Notes: generated from the sequence alone by a model not told the origin. Numbered from the stretch's first letter, positions 1 to 7,813 are shown. The stretch is DNA of 64,000 nucleotides from Bacteroidales bacterium UBA2714 (GCA_002354035.1 DEKU01000015.1:2813-66812); one strand, 5' to 3'. Numbers and translations: made by a program.

Positions 1-1566
1 AGAAAAGGCATTGTTTCCAATAGAGGTGACGCTGTTGGGGATGGTAACGGAGGTCAGGCCTGTGCAGCCACTGAAACCATTGAGGTATATGACGCTGTTG
101 GGGATGGTAACGGAGGTCAGGCCTCTGCAGCCACTGAAAGCACTATTGCCGATAGTGTCCACACTGTTGGGAATGGTGACAGAGGACAGACCTGTGCAGC
201 TACTGAAAGCACTATTGCCAATGGTGGTGACACTATTAGGGATGGTAACGGAGGTCAGGCCTGTGCAGCCACTGAAACCATTGAGGTATATGACGCTGTT
301 GGGGATGGTGACGGATGTCAAGCCTGTGCAACCGTGGAATGCTCCATATGGTATGCGTGTCACACTATCCCCAATATTCAAAGTGGTCAGATTTGTGCAA
401 CCTTCGAAAGCATAAAAATTATAAGGCGGGGTATCGGAATGATAACTATACATTGATGTGCAGTTGGTGGCATTGAAGTTCACCGTGGTCAAGCCTGTGC
501 AATTATGAAAAGCACTTCCACCAATGTAGGTAACGCTATTGGGTATGGTGACAGAAGTCAGGCCACTACAGTTATAGAAAGCATTCTCCGGTATCTGAGT
601 TACGTTATCTCCGATATTCAACGTGGCCAAGTTGGTGCAACCCTTGAAAGTATTTTTGTTTATGTAAGTGCAGTTTGTGGCATTGAAGTTCACCGTGGTC
701 AAACCTGTGCAATTATGAAAAGCTTCTATATCAATGGAGGTAACGCTACTGCCGAGGGTGACGGAGGTCAGGCCTGTGCATCCTTCGAAGCCCCACCCAC
801 CGATGGAGGTGACACTGTTGGGGATAGTAACGGAGGTGAGACCTGTGCAGCCATAGAAGGCATAGTCCGGTATCTGAGTCACGCTATCTCCGATATTCAA
901 CGTTGCCAAGTTGGTGCAATATCTGAAAACAGGATAGTCGTATCTACCCATAGTGGTACAATTAGTGGCGTTGAAGTTTACAGTAGTCAGAGCGGTGAAA
1001 CCAGCGAGGACACCGTCATGTATATTGGTTACGCTATCTCCTATATTCAAGGTGGTCAAGCTACTACAGTGATCGAAAACACCTCCGGGGTAGGCACTCG
1101 GATTTGTGCAGTTAATGGCATTGTAGTTTACCATGGTTAGGCTTGTGCACCAAGCGAAGGCATAATTTCGTATGGAGGCGACACTACTGGGAATGGTGAC
1201 TGAGGTCAGGCCTATACAGTGATCGAGGGCAGAAGTGCCAATAGAAGTGACGCTGTTGGGGATGGTGACAGCAGTCAGATCCCAGCAATAATGGAAAGCA
1301 GCATCACCGATAGAGATGACGCTATAAGTATTGCCACTATACGTGACAGTGGACGGGATTGTTAGAGCTCCTGAGGGCCGAGTATATCCACCCCAGTAAT
1401 TGGATGATGTTCCTGGATATGTTACTCTCACCCCGCCTGAGACTATGTTGTAGTAGAGGGTCTGCCCGGATGGGGCGACGGCGGAGAAATCGTAGGCACG
1501 GAGGCTTTGCGGCCATGCCAACACCATCAGCAGGATGGTGAAAAGAAATACTTTTTGTGTCTTCAT
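1..1566 (-). CDS. BspA-like leucine-rich-repeat surface protein, 3' end cut by window edge
   Basis: I read 522 open codons leftward from the ATG at 1566 to base 1, so the C-terminus lies outside the window. The product opens with a signal peptide (MKTQKVFLFTILLMVLAWP..., likely cut after SLRA near residue 24). A short non-repeat segment follows, then from about residue 75 a long array of LRR_5 (BspA/treponemal type) repeats of about 23 residues. The repeats have the form A-F-x-x-C-T-G-L-T-S-V-T-I-P-N-S-V-T-x-I-G. Two repeat flavours alternate: the V-T-I-P-N-S-V form and a T-V-N-F-N-A-T-N-C-T form. Such proteins are surface-exposed, often T9SS- or Sec-exported, and bind host or microbial ligands. 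The sorting end is not visible here, so the export route is unproven. The start is fixed by the signal peptide. A weak TGTTTTTG box lies about 40 bp upstream, and the gene begins 50 bp beyond the terminator of the upstream ncRNA. Confidence 0.88.
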   Translation of the reverse strand, partial: MKTQKVFLFTILLMVLAWPQSLRAYDFSAVAPSGQTLYYNIVSGGVRVTYPGTSSNYWGGYTRPSGALTIPSTVTYSGNTYSVISIGDAAFHYCWDLTAVTIPNSVTSIGTSALDHCIGLTSVTIPSSVASIRNYAFAWCTSLTMVNYNAINCTNPSAYPGGVFDHCSSLTTLNIGDSVTNIHDGVLAGFTALTTVNFNATNCTTMGRYDYPVFRYCTNLATLNIGDSVTQIPDYAFYGCTGLTSVTIPNSVTSIGGWGFEGCTGLTSVTLGSSVTSIDIEAFHNCTGLTTVNFNATNCTYINKNTFKGCTNLATLNIGDNVTQIPENAFYNCSGLTSVTIPNSVTYIGGSAFHNCTGLTTVNFNATNCTSMYSYHSDTPPYNFYAFEGCTNLTTLNIGDSVTRIPYGAFHGCTGLTSVTIPNSVIYLNGFSGCTGLTSVTIPNSVTTIGNSAFSSCTGLSSVTIPNSVDTIGNSAFSGCRGLTSVTIPNSVIYLNGFSGCTGLTSVTIPNSVTSIGNNAFS

Positions 1567-1616
1567 GTTGTTTGTGTTTTGGATTAATAATCTGTTTCCT
1601 TGCAAAAACAACACAT

Positions 1617-1653
1617 AAAAAAGCGCGGGAATCTGCCACTTTGCTTATCCCGC
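1617..1653 (-). terminator. Intrinsic terminator of the ncRNA
   Basis: The arms gcggga and tcccgc enclose a 17-nt loop and are followed on the minus strand by GC and six U. It lies between the ncRNA and the start of the LRR gene. Confidence 0.65.
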
Positions 1654-1881
1654 TCATGAGGCTCTCGCATTGCCCTTGGTACAGAATAAGCAATGCCGAA
1701 GCCCACGCATTATGGATATAGTAGGACTACTATACGCCAACCATGGACATTGAACATTGCGTTATTGCGGTACCAAATAGAATTTGCGAGATTCATGAGC
1801 CGCAGATAAAACGCCGTTACAACGTCTTTCTTATATGTCCTGTCGCCCACCCCTGACCCTTGCGGGCTTCGGAGCAAAACG
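1617..1881 (-). ncRNA. Predicted structured non-coding RNA, rod-like, about 265 nt
   Basis: A near-consensus promoter (1888-1917) fires leftward into a stretch with no convincing protein. The stretch ends in a hairpin (gcggga/tcccgc arms, 1625-1630 and 1648-1653) followed by six U on the minus strand (1617-1622), a good intrinsic terminator. In between, the two halves pair with each other over a long range: 1652-1659 with 1793-1800 (8 bp), the ctctcgc/gcgagat block (about 1662-1668 with 1786-1791), 1676-1682 with 1770-1776 (7 bp), and imperfectly aataagcaatg with cattgcgttatt. An internal hairpin has arms tatagtag/ctactata near 1715-1732. The shape is a long interrupted rod, reminiscent of 6S RNA, but I do not recognise the family. 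A 46-codon open frame crosses it; I do not think that is coding. The start is estimated as about 7 nt after the -7 box. Confidence 0.62.
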
Positions 1882-1887
1882 ACGCTG

Positions 1888-1917
1888 CAAAGATACGACT
1901 TTTCCGCGATATGGCAA
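1888..1917 (-). promoter_or_regulatory. Strong Bacteroidota promoter for the ncRNA
   Basis: On the minus strand TTG (1915-1917) stands exactly 19 bp before TATCTTTG (1888-1895), a perfect match to the TAnnTTTG -7 element of the Bacteroidota primary sigma factor. Just upstream a small hairpin with a run of nine U (1919-1942, arms acgcc/ggcgt) could terminate read-through from the right. Confidence 0.75.
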
Positions 1918-1918
1918 G

Positions 1919-1942
1919 AAAAAAAAACGCCAGTGGAGGCGT
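1919..1942 (-). terminator. Possible intrinsic terminator ahead of the ncRNA promoter
   Basis: On the minus strand the arms ACGCC and GGCGT (loop of 6) are followed directly by nine U. No gene obviously ends here, because the gene to the right already has a terminator at 2092-2122. It may insulate the ncRNA promoter. Confidence 0.45.
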
Positions 1943-2091
1943 CGGCAGGGAAAAGATGGGCTATCGCATGTTGTAGCCATGGTGAAGCAGCTGCCTGATA
2001 CAGAGCTCCAATACATTGTGGTTTCTCCACTTGCTGTTTAGCGCCATAAGGGTAACCACGAACCGGCTTCCGGACAGCCTCACGGCATAAT

Positions 2092-2122
2092 AAAAGAGAA
2101 CCCCGCCGGAGTCGACGGGGTT
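2092..2122 (-). terminator. Intrinsic terminator of the 2154-2735 gene
   Basis: A perfect 7-bp stem AACCCCG/CGGGGTT (2099-2105 and 2116-2122) with a 10-nt loop is followed on the minus strand by CUCUUUUA. It starts 32 bp after the stop codon at 2154. Confidence 0.75.
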
Positions 2123-2153
2123 GCAGCACATAATTCTTAGCTGGGCGAAAGCA

Positions 2154-2735
2154 TCACTTTAACGCCTTGGTGATTTCGGGGCCAAGGCAAAGGCTGAAGC
2201 CTCCATAGATGGCACGGATGGTGCCGACAGCATAGATCTCGACAAACTTGAACGGCTGGATGAAAAGACCGCCACCATAGTTGAATTCATGGAAACGCTT
2301 TTGGGGGTAGTAGTCGTGATAGATGCTGCCCCTGCGTGCGTCCCGATCGATGTGGATGTTCACCGTGCTGGCATCGGTGAGTCCATAGTTGGTCTGGCAA
2401 TAGCCGATGATGGGAGCCACTCGCAGCCAGGGGAGGACGGGGATCTGATAGCCAAAGGAGATGGTGAAGGCCTCGTCGTCCTGCCACAGGATGTTGTCGA
2501 CGTGCTTGTCGTTCTGATGTTGAGGTCCCGACACCAAGGCATCGAAATAGAAGCCCATAATCGACAGGCTGCCGCCGGCACCGAAACCCGCGTAATCGGT
2601 GTTGGTTCCCGCCTGACCAAGCTGCAAACCAACAGAAACACGGCCGCGGTTGTTGGACAAATCGAACCACTGGGCATTGGCATGTGAGCCGACCAATGCC
2701 AGCAAGGCAAAGAGAATGAATAGTTTTGTTTTCAT
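2154..2735 (-). CDS. Secreted or outer-membrane beta-barrel-like protein of unknown function
   Basis: This is a 193-residue protein with a clear signal peptide (MKTKLFILFALLALVGSHANA, cut before QWFD). The remainder has alternating polar and aromatic residues and glycine-rich strands typical of a small outer-membrane barrel, for example VSVGLQLGQAG and FNYGGGLFIQPF, and it ends GPEITKALK. The open frame extends 20 codons further upstream, but the methionine at 2735 directly precedes the signal peptide and is preferred. It is the last gene of a leftward series of barrel proteins behind an ECF sigma factor. The 196-bp gap to the next gene suggests its own promoter, although I see no clean -7 box. 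No family could be named from sequence alone. Confidence 0.75.
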   Translation of the reverse strand: MKTKLFILFALLALVGSHANAQWFDLSNNRGRVSVGLQLGQAGTNTDYAGFGAGGSLSIMGFYFDALVSGPQHQNDKHVDNILWQDDEAFTISFGYQIPVLPWLRVAPIIGYCQTNYGLTDASTVNIHIDRDARRGSIYHDYYPQKRFHEFNYGGGLFIQPFKFVEIYAVGTIRAIYGGFSLCLGPEITKALK

Positions 2736-2931
2736 CGGTTTATGAATTTGTAAAACAAATAATTGAATGCCGTGGCGGGGAATAAGTCTCGCCAATAATG
2801 CAACTGCAAAGATAATAATAAAAGTTCAAACAACAAAAAACATCTTCATTCTCATGAAGAAGTTAAGGAAAGTGAAGCCAGGAAAGACTGGCTTGACAGA
2901 TGCAGGCCCAGAAGGGGCGAAACAGGAGGCA

Positions 2932-3771
2932 CTATTTAATCATCCAACTGACACCAAGGAGGGCGTTGGCCTGAATGGAGGAGCCGCCACCACTGCCGCC
3001 ACTGGCTCCGGCTTGAAGGGTGAGCTGGAGATTGCGGCTGGCAAGATAGCGGGCTTCGAAGCTGCCCCGGAAAGGTTCGGTGGCGGTGCGAGTGCCAAAG
3101 CCTAAGCCGAGCAGAAGCTTGTCAGTGGCAAGCCAATGGACAAAGAGAGAGCCGTGCAGGGGATGGAGATTGGGGGTAGGATAGTTGCGGTTCCAAGTGA
3201 AGCCCAAGGAGTAGTCGAGTGTCCAGCGGTCGGCAAGGCGGTTGCGGAAGGAGAGGCCGATGGTGGGTTGCAGGAGGGTCTCGTCGGGAGCCCAGCTGCG
3301 CCCCTTGACCGTGGCCATGGCAAGCGAGGTGTTGAAGGTGACCTTGGGCAACCAGCCGGAGCCTTCGAAGAGCAGCAGCCGTGCCCCAATGGAGGGAGCT
3401 ATGTTGTAGTTGTCGGGGGCGAGGCTCATACCGGCCATGCCGGATAAAGAGCTCTCGAAGGAGTAGTGGAAGGCTTCCACCCCGAGGGTGAGCTCGGCAC
3501 GGTTGCCAATGCCGAAACGGAAATCGGAGGTGATGCCAAAGCCGTTGTAGCTTTCTGTCTTATCGTCAAAGGAGCGTGAGTGACTGTGATTCCAGTGGAA
3601 GGCGTTGTTCCATTGGATGTGGCCAGCACCGAGGACATTGGGGCCTGTGGTGGAGAGGAGGGGATTGACGGTGTCCTGGGCATGGAGGGTGAAGGACCCG
3701 AAGAGGGTCAGCATGCCGAAAAAGAGGACTGCACAAAGGGTTGAGCGACGGGAGTGGGATGTATTTTTCAT
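2932..3771 (-). CDS. Outer-membrane beta-barrel protein, MetA/phenol-degradation transporter-like
   Basis: This is a 279-residue protein. A signal peptide (residues 1-31, ending TLHAQ) precedes a barrel-like body with repeated amphipathic strands and glycine/aromatic turns (FNTSLAMATVKG, LGLGFGTRTATEPFRG), and it ends on the barrel-like LLGVSWMIK. The N-terminal motif NPLLSTTGPNVLGAGHIQWNN resembles proteins annotated as transporter or putative MetA-pathway-of-phenol-degradation family. That is a fold label and does not predict phenol metabolism. It starts 39 bp after the neighbouring barrel gene stops (3811), so the two are probably co-transcribed. The role is inferred as an outer-membrane channel or structural barrel. 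Confidence 0.72.
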   Translation of the reverse strand: MKNTSHSRRSTLCAVLFFGMLTLFGSFTLHAQDTVNPLLSTTGPNVLGAGHIQWNNAFHWNHSHSRSFDDKTESYNGFGITSDFRFGIGNRAELTLGVEAFHYSFESSLSGMAGMSLAPDNYNIAPSIGARLLLFEGSGWLPKVTFNTSLAMATVKGRSWAPDETLLQPTIGLSFRNRLADRWTLDYSLGFTWNRNYPTPNLHPLHGSLFVHWLATDKLLLGLGFGTRTATEPFRGSFEARYLASRNLQLTLQAGASGGSGGGSSIQANALLGVSWMIK

Positions 3772-3810
3772 GATTGGATGTCGTTTTGTTGTTATAAAAT
3801 CGAGTATAAT

Positions 3811-4512
3811 TTAAAGATACATGGTGATGCCCGAGGAGTAGATTTTACTGCCTGTGGTGGGGTCGACGTAGGTGGGCAGGAGGTTGGTGAAGAGACGGAT
3901 GCCGTGGATGAGGCCGATGAGGGAGGAGGAGACGTTGAAGCCGACCTCGACTTTCCAGGGTTGGAGCGGGGATTTGAGCCGTGAGACGGCATCGCCAGCC
4001 GAGGAGGGGGTTTGCTCTTTGAGGATGATGGACTGGTTGACAGCATAGCCGGCAAAGAGGTCGACGGAGAGGGAAAGGATGTTCTTGTCGGAGGTCCAGG
4101 GACGCCACTCTACTTCGACCGGGATACCCACATGGCTGGTGAAAAGATGGTTGTGGTGGGTGGCGACGGTGGGCTCAGTGCGGAAGGCGAGACCTTGGTC
4201 GGCAGTGCTTTCCACATTGTAATAAAGCGGGAGCCAACTGAAATCATAGCGCAACCCAGAGATGAGTCTCCAATGGGGTGCAAACCGCCACTGGGCGACG
4301 AGGGGGATGTGGAGGGTGAAGCCATAGCGGCTGTAGTAGGGCGATTGGTCGTTGGTCGGGAAGAGAAGTGAGGCACCGGCCGAAACACCCAGATTGATGC
4401 TGAATTGACGAGGGGACTGACCGCAGCGTGCGGTGTCGGGAAGGGTGTCGGTTTGGGCATGGAGGCTACAGGCAAAGAGGGCCAATGCAAGGATGATGAC
4501 GATTCGTTTCAT
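3811..4512 (-). CDS. Outer-membrane beta-barrel protein, PorT-like fold
   Basis: This is a 233-residue protein. A signal peptide (MKRIVIILALALFACSLHAQ) precedes a compact barrel (FSINLGVSAGASLLFP, WRLISGLRYDFSWLPLYY, HVGIPVEVEWRPW, IHGIRLFTNLLPTYV) resembling the Bacteroidota OMP_b-brl_2/PorT-like barrels. It begins 23 bp after the anti-sigma-like gene and precedes another barrel gene. The sigma/anti-sigma pair may therefore autoregulate an operon that carries these barrels. This is not necessarily the T9SS component PorT; only the fold class is supported. Confidence 0.75.
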   Translation of the reverse strand: MKRIVIILALALFACSLHAQTDTLPDTARCGQSPRQFSINLGVSAGASLLFPTNDQSPYYSRYGFTLHIPLVAQWRFAPHWRLISGLRYDFSWLPLYYNVESTADQGLAFRTEPTVATHHNHLFTSHVGIPVEVEWRPWTSDKNILSLSVDLFAGYAVNQSIILKEQTPSSAGDAVSRLKSPLQPWKVEVGFNVSSSLIGLIHGIRLFTNLLPTYVDPTTGSKIYSSGITMYL

Positions 4513-4535
4513 GATGGGGATGGGGTTTTATTATA

Positions 4536-5216
4536 CTACAGGATATTGAATGCTAACATGGTGCCGTCCATGAGGCTGGGCTCGGCATTGAGGAATGAGA
4601 AGAACGACTGGCGTCGGGGTTCGGCTGAGGCCTCGGCCATCTGGTCGGGCTGGGGCTGGGAGGGGGCTACCTGGGAGGGGATGGTTTCTGCGGCCGTATC
4701 GGCAATGGTTGGCAGTGGCTCGGCCACGGCCACCTCCTCGACAGTGGGTTCTGGGAGCAAAACCGGCTCGGGGGCAAGACTCTCATCCGGAGCGATGGGT
4801 GCGGGCTGCACAGCAGCGCTGTTACCCTCCGGCGCGACGGAGATTGGTTGAGGTGCGGGCAGTGGTGATACAGCACGGGGTTTTATGCCACCCGCCGGGC
4901 GAGAGGGGACGGGCGAAAGGGGACGGGGCACGGGCAGCTGGCTATGCCGCAGGGGCAATGCCTCGGCCAATTGAGGGCCATCGGGATGGGATGGGGCAAT
5001 CCATTTCCAGACAGGTATCACCACAAAGAGGGTGATGGTGGCTGCCACGGCAAGGCGTGCAGACCACAGGCGCACGGTGCGTCGGCGGGACTGTTCGGCG
5101 TCGGCCATCTGGTCTATCATCTGCGCAAGCTGCTGCTGACGGCGGTGGTCGCGGCCTGCATGTTCGACGGACTGGAGCAACTGCTCGAGGGTTGGTGTGT
5201 CGTTATTCTTTTTCAT
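4536..5216 (-). CDS. Putative anti-sigma factor, single-pass membrane protein with proline-rich periplasmic tail
   Basis: This 226-residue protein overlaps the upstream ECF sigma gene by 14 bp. Residues 1-48 are charged and cytoplasmic-looking (a coiled or helical stretch around LEQLLQSVEHAGRDHRR). Residues about 52-72 form one transmembrane helix (ARLAVAATITLFVVIPVWKW). The rest is a long proline/alanine-rich region with a short hydrophobic C-terminus (SLMDGTMLAFNIL). An N-terminal cytosolic segment plus one helix immediately after a sigma gene is the usual layout of anti-sigma factors, but no zinc-binding or FecR motif is visible. The function is therefore inferred from position and topology. 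Confidence 0.7.
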   Translation of the reverse strand: MKKNNDTPTLEQLLQSVEHAGRDHRRQQQLAQMIDQMADAEQSRRRTVRLWSARLAVAATITLFVVIPVWKWIAPSHPDGPQLAEALPLRHSQLPVPRPLSPVPSRPAGGIKPRAVSPLPAPQPISVAPEGNSAAVQPAPIAPDESLAPEPVLLPEPTVEEVAVAEPLPTIADTAAETIPSQVAPSQPQPDQMAEASAEPRRQSFFSFLNAEPSLMDGTMLAFNIL

Positions 5217-5691
5217 AATCGAGTATCATTTGTTTTAGGGATTTGTATGCACGGGAAAGAAGCGTATAGACATTGCCATCGTTAATCTGCATGGTGCGGG
5301 CGATGGTCTGGGTGTCGGCATCGTCGAAATGGCGCAACCGCACGGCCTGTGCCTGCCGTTCGGGCAGACGGTCAATAAGCCGCAGTGCAAGACGGAGACG
5401 GGAGTCGTCCTCGGCAGGTTCGTCAGCCAGACCGGAAAGGGAATCGATGTCGACAGTGGGACGGCGACGGCGCAACCAGTCGATGCAGCGCCGCTTGACG
5501 AGCATGATGCACCATGCCTCGCGGTTGGCCACTTTGCTGAGCTTGTGGCGCTCGCTCCAGAGTGTGACAAAACAATCCTGCACCACATCGGCGGCATCCT
5601 GCTCGTTGCCGAGAAGGCTTTCGGCCATGCGTTGCATGGCGGGCTGCAGGGGCAGGTAGTCTGTTTGGAATTGTTTTGCTTCGGTGTTCAT
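5203..5691 (-). CDS. RNA polymerase sigma-70 factor, ECF subfamily
   Basis: This 162-residue protein is a normal length for an ECF sigma factor. Region 2 lies near residues 22-75 (LLGNEQDAADVVQDCFVTLW, with the -10-reading helix near NREAWCIMLVKRRCIDWLRR). Region 4 with its helix-turn-helix lies near 108-155 (LPERQAQAVRLRHF, then TIARTMQINDGNVYTLLSRA). There is no sigma region 1 or 3. It is followed with overlap by a putative anti-sigma factor and then barrel genes, so an envelope-related regulon is likely. The leader between 5692 and 5818 has no clean TAnnTTTG box, which would fit autoregulation from an ECF-type promoter. Confidence 0.92.
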   Translation of the reverse strand: MNTEAKQFQTDYLPLQPAMQRMAESLLGNEQDAADVVQDCFVTLWSERHKLSKVANREAWCIMLVKRRCIDWLRRRRPTVDIDSLSGLADEPAEDDSRLRLALRLIDRLPERQAQAVRLRHFDDADTQTIARTMQINDGNVYTLLSRAYKSLKQMILDYEKE

Positions 5692-5765
5692 GCCCCGTAG
5701 TCGCAGAAGGGTCCCAAATCTTACACGGGGACAGAAGTTTTTTTTGATGCTTTCACCTATCGCAC

Positions 5766-5784
5766 TGATACTATGAGTGTATCA
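5766..5784. repeat. Perfect 6-bp inverted repeat TGATAC-7-GTATCA
   Basis: The arms lie at 5766-5771 and 5779-5784, between aroQ and the sigma-factor gene. There is no U tract on either strand, so it is not a terminator. It could be an operator for the sigma operon, or it could be chance. Confidence 0.3.
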
Positions 5785-5818
5785 GCAAACTGGAACGGGT
5801 TTGAACCGGGGTTAGGGC

Positions 5819-6247
5819 CTACTCATTGTCAAGCAGGAACGATTCGACGGCGAAGCGGTAGCCTTCAAGGCCCAGTCCGCAGACCATTCCCCGGCAGACA
5901 TCGCTGAGCATGGAATGACGGCGGTACTCCTCGCGGGCGAAAATATTGCTGATGTGCACCTCGACCACGGGGGTGGTGATGGCGGCCACGGCATCGTGAA
6001 GGGCCACGCTGGTGTGGCTGTAGCCCCCCGCATTGAGGACAATGCCATCCGCCGAGAAACCCACCTCATGCAGACGGTTAATCAGCTCGCCCTCCACATT
6101 GCTCTGGTAATACCCTATCTCCACTTCGGGGAAACGGGCGCGGAGCCGTGCCACCATCTGCTCCATGGTCAGGGTGCCATAAATCTCGGGCTGGCGTACA
6201 CCTGTCAGGTTCAGATTGGGGCCGTTGACAATCTCTATCCTCATCAT
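5819..6247 (-). CDS. aroQ: Type II 3-dehydroquinate dehydratase
   Basis: This enzyme converts 3-dehydroquinate to 3-dehydroshikimate in the shikimate pathway, in the cytosol as a dodecamer. The 142-residue protein has every family landmark: N-G-P-N-L-N near residues 8-13, the catalytic tyrosine in E-I-Y-G (Tyr23), N-A-G-G-Y-S-H-T-S-V near 72-81, and the catalytic histidine block V-E-V-H-I-S-N near 95-101 with R-E-E-Y-R-R-H-S after it. The length is typical. Two adjacent ATGs exist (6247 and 6244); the second could equally be used. It stands alone, 127 bp from the sigma gene that follows. Confidence 0.96.
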   Translation of the reverse strand: MMRIEIVNGPNLNLTGVRQPEIYGTLTMEQMVARLRARFPEVEIGYYQSNVEGELINRLHEVGFSADGIVLNAGGYSHTSVALHDAVAAITTPVVEVHISNIFAREEYRRHSMLSDVCRGMVCGLGLEGYRFAVESFLLDNE

Positions 6248-6681
6248 AATGCATTATATTTATTTTGTTTTTACACAACGTTTCGACACTATATTTATTG
6301 TGCCGATGTGTCAATATAGAAATAAGAGGGTGATGACATGCCGACGATTGACACAACGCCGCTATATACCAAACCGATGCTCCCGTACATAAACCTTATT
6401 GCCTGACAGGTGACGCCACGGTCTCGGGCCGGCCGAGGGCGAAACGGACAGACAGCGGCATCCCTTGTCGCGGCCAGAGCATCGCGAAGTGGGAGGAGCT
6501 GATAGCCCTCACCCAGAAGATGGCCCTGCTACTGCCGGGCATGGCCTGACATGGCGCTGACCCCTGCGGGATGGGAACCGGCAGAGGCCACCCAGAGCCA
6601 ATTCGTGACCCAAGGCCGCGGTCGTCGCAAAGAGATTGAGAAGATGTGCGGCCTTGGAGCACAACTGCCTTTACGGTAGTG
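6248..6681. other. 434-bp gap between aroQ and the nucleoside hydrolase gene
   Basis: The AT-rich part nearest aroQ (6248-6330) must hold its leader, but no TAnnTTTG box is visible; TTGACA followed 15 bp later by TATAGT is present on the minus strand. The GC-rich part (6345-6680) contains two short rightward open stretches (about 6346-6549 and 6551-6679) in different frames that read partly like coding sequence, but I recognise no family. They may be remnants of a lost gene. Confidence 0.4.
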
Positions 6682-7716
6682 CTACAGCATGATTACCGAT
6701 TTTCGGATGCGCCACAGCATGGCATCGGCCCAGAGGCTGTCGCCCGGCAGCTGATATCGGCAGTTGCCTTTGGGGTTGGGGTGGAAAAGGGTGAGGCTGT
6801 CGGCGGTGTACTGCACAGTTCCCCGCTCCGACAAGTAGAAAAGCTTGTTGCCCAGCACGGCATTGATGACGGCTAAGGGGTCCCACATCTTCTGCCCGGT
6901 GTTGCAATCGCAGTTCATGTAGACCTGTTTGATGGGGTGGATGTCCGTCCAGGAGATGTCCCCGATCACCTGTTCGGGTTTATACTCGATGGCATCGCCC
7001 ACTTCGCCCGGCGAGAAAATGATGTCGACATCGGTGGGCCAGAGGCTGAAGAAATCCTTGCTGAAAGTATAGGCCTGGCTGAAGTTATAGTCCGACTCGG
7101 CCGACTCGCCAAACACTCCTCCCATCACGTAGGCACACCGCACCTTCCGCCTCACCAGCTCGACACCGTTGAGGGGGGAGAAGTTGTCGCCTTCGGACTT
7201 GAGGAGCTGGGCCAATGAGGTTACGAAACCTACGGAGACGATGCTTACCGAATGGTCCGGCTGGGCAGCAAGCAGCTGGCGATAGAGCTTCCAGCCGTCG
7301 GGCAGCGCGCTGTAGTCGGACACAACACGCTCAAACATATAGGTTCCGTCGGGGTTGCGATATTCGGGAAGGCCGGAATAATCAATCCACACCTTGGGAT
7401 TTTCCACACCCGCGCGCTCCAGCCCTATGGGGATGTCGTGGTGGCCAAAATAGGTGTTCATCACATCGGCGATGGCGGCATTTTGCTCGCCCATGCGGTC
7501 CACCACTATGCCCAGGATCTCGCATCGTTTTTGCTCCCGATAACGGTAGAGCATCTGCATGGCAAAGAGGTCGTCGGTGAATGAGCCCAAGTCTACATCC
7601 AGAATGATTTGCGGCACGCCTTGATAGCCTAAAGGCTCTATCTGCTCGTCGCTGCACGACGGGAGCAGCGAGATACATATCGCAACAAGGCAGAGACGGG
7701 TGAACAGTCTTTTCAT
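6682..7716 (-). CDS. Nucleoside hydrolase-like lipoprotein
   Basis: This is a 344-residue protein. A lipoprotein signal (ISLLPSC, lipid-modified Cys21) precedes an inosine/uridine-preferring nucleoside hydrolase fold. The metal-binding N-terminal signature is present in a variant form, I-I-L-D-V-D-L-G-S-F-T-D-D (Asp40, Asp42, Asp48, Asp49), close to the DTDxGxDxDD subtype but with Phe in place of the middle Asp. Other family landmarks are V-S-I-V-S-V-G-F-V-T near the middle and W-D-P-L-A-V-I-N-A near residue 285. It probably cleaves nucleosides, or a related N-glycoside, at the cell envelope. The altered metal motif leaves activity uncertain. An upstream in-frame extension to 7848 runs through the gdhA terminator and is rejected; the lipobox fixes the start. 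Confidence 0.85.
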   Translation of the reverse strand: MKRLFTRLCLVAICISLLPSCSDEQIEPLGYQGVPQIILDVDLGSFTDDLFAMQMLYRYREQKRCEILGIVVDRMGEQNAAIADVMNTYFGHHDIPIGLERAGVENPKVWIDYSGLPEYRNPDGTYMFERVVSDYSALPDGWKLYRQLLAAQPDHSVSIVSVGFVTSLAQLLKSEGDNFSPLNGVELVRRKVRCAYVMGGVFGESAESDYNFSQAYTFSKDFFSLWPTDVDIIFSPGEVGDAIEYKPEQVIGDISWTDIHPIKQVYMNCDCNTGQKMWDPLAVINAVLGNKLFYLSERGTVQYTADSLTLFHPNPKGNCRYQLPGDSLWADAMLWRIRKSVIML

Positions 7717-7753
7717 AGCAGTCGATTTATGCGTTAAGTTTTGTGCATCAAAG

Positions 7754-7785
7754 AAAAAAAGCCGCCCCAAAGAAGGACGGCTTTT
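7754..7785 (-). terminator. Intrinsic terminator of gdhA
   Basis: The perfect 8-bp stem aaaagccg/cggctttt (7757-7764 and 7778-7785) is followed on the minus strand by a U run. It starts 29 bp after the gdhA stop codon. Confidence 0.85.
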
Positions 7786-7813
7786 ATCATTGATAAAAAT
7801 TGACGGGTCAAAA

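Noticed and set aside
1710..2129. 139-codon leftward frame over the ncRNA and its promoter
   Set aside because: It runs through a terminator, a promoter and a structured RNA; no signal or domain. The non-coding reading is simpler.
5792..5812. tRNA T-arm-like sequence gggtttgaacc
   Set aside because: No acceptor, D or anticodon arms can be built around it.
6396..6679. Short frames on both strands between aroQ and the nucleoside hydrolase
   Set aside because: The rightward pieces look faintly coding but change frame and match no family I know; too weak to call a pseudogene.
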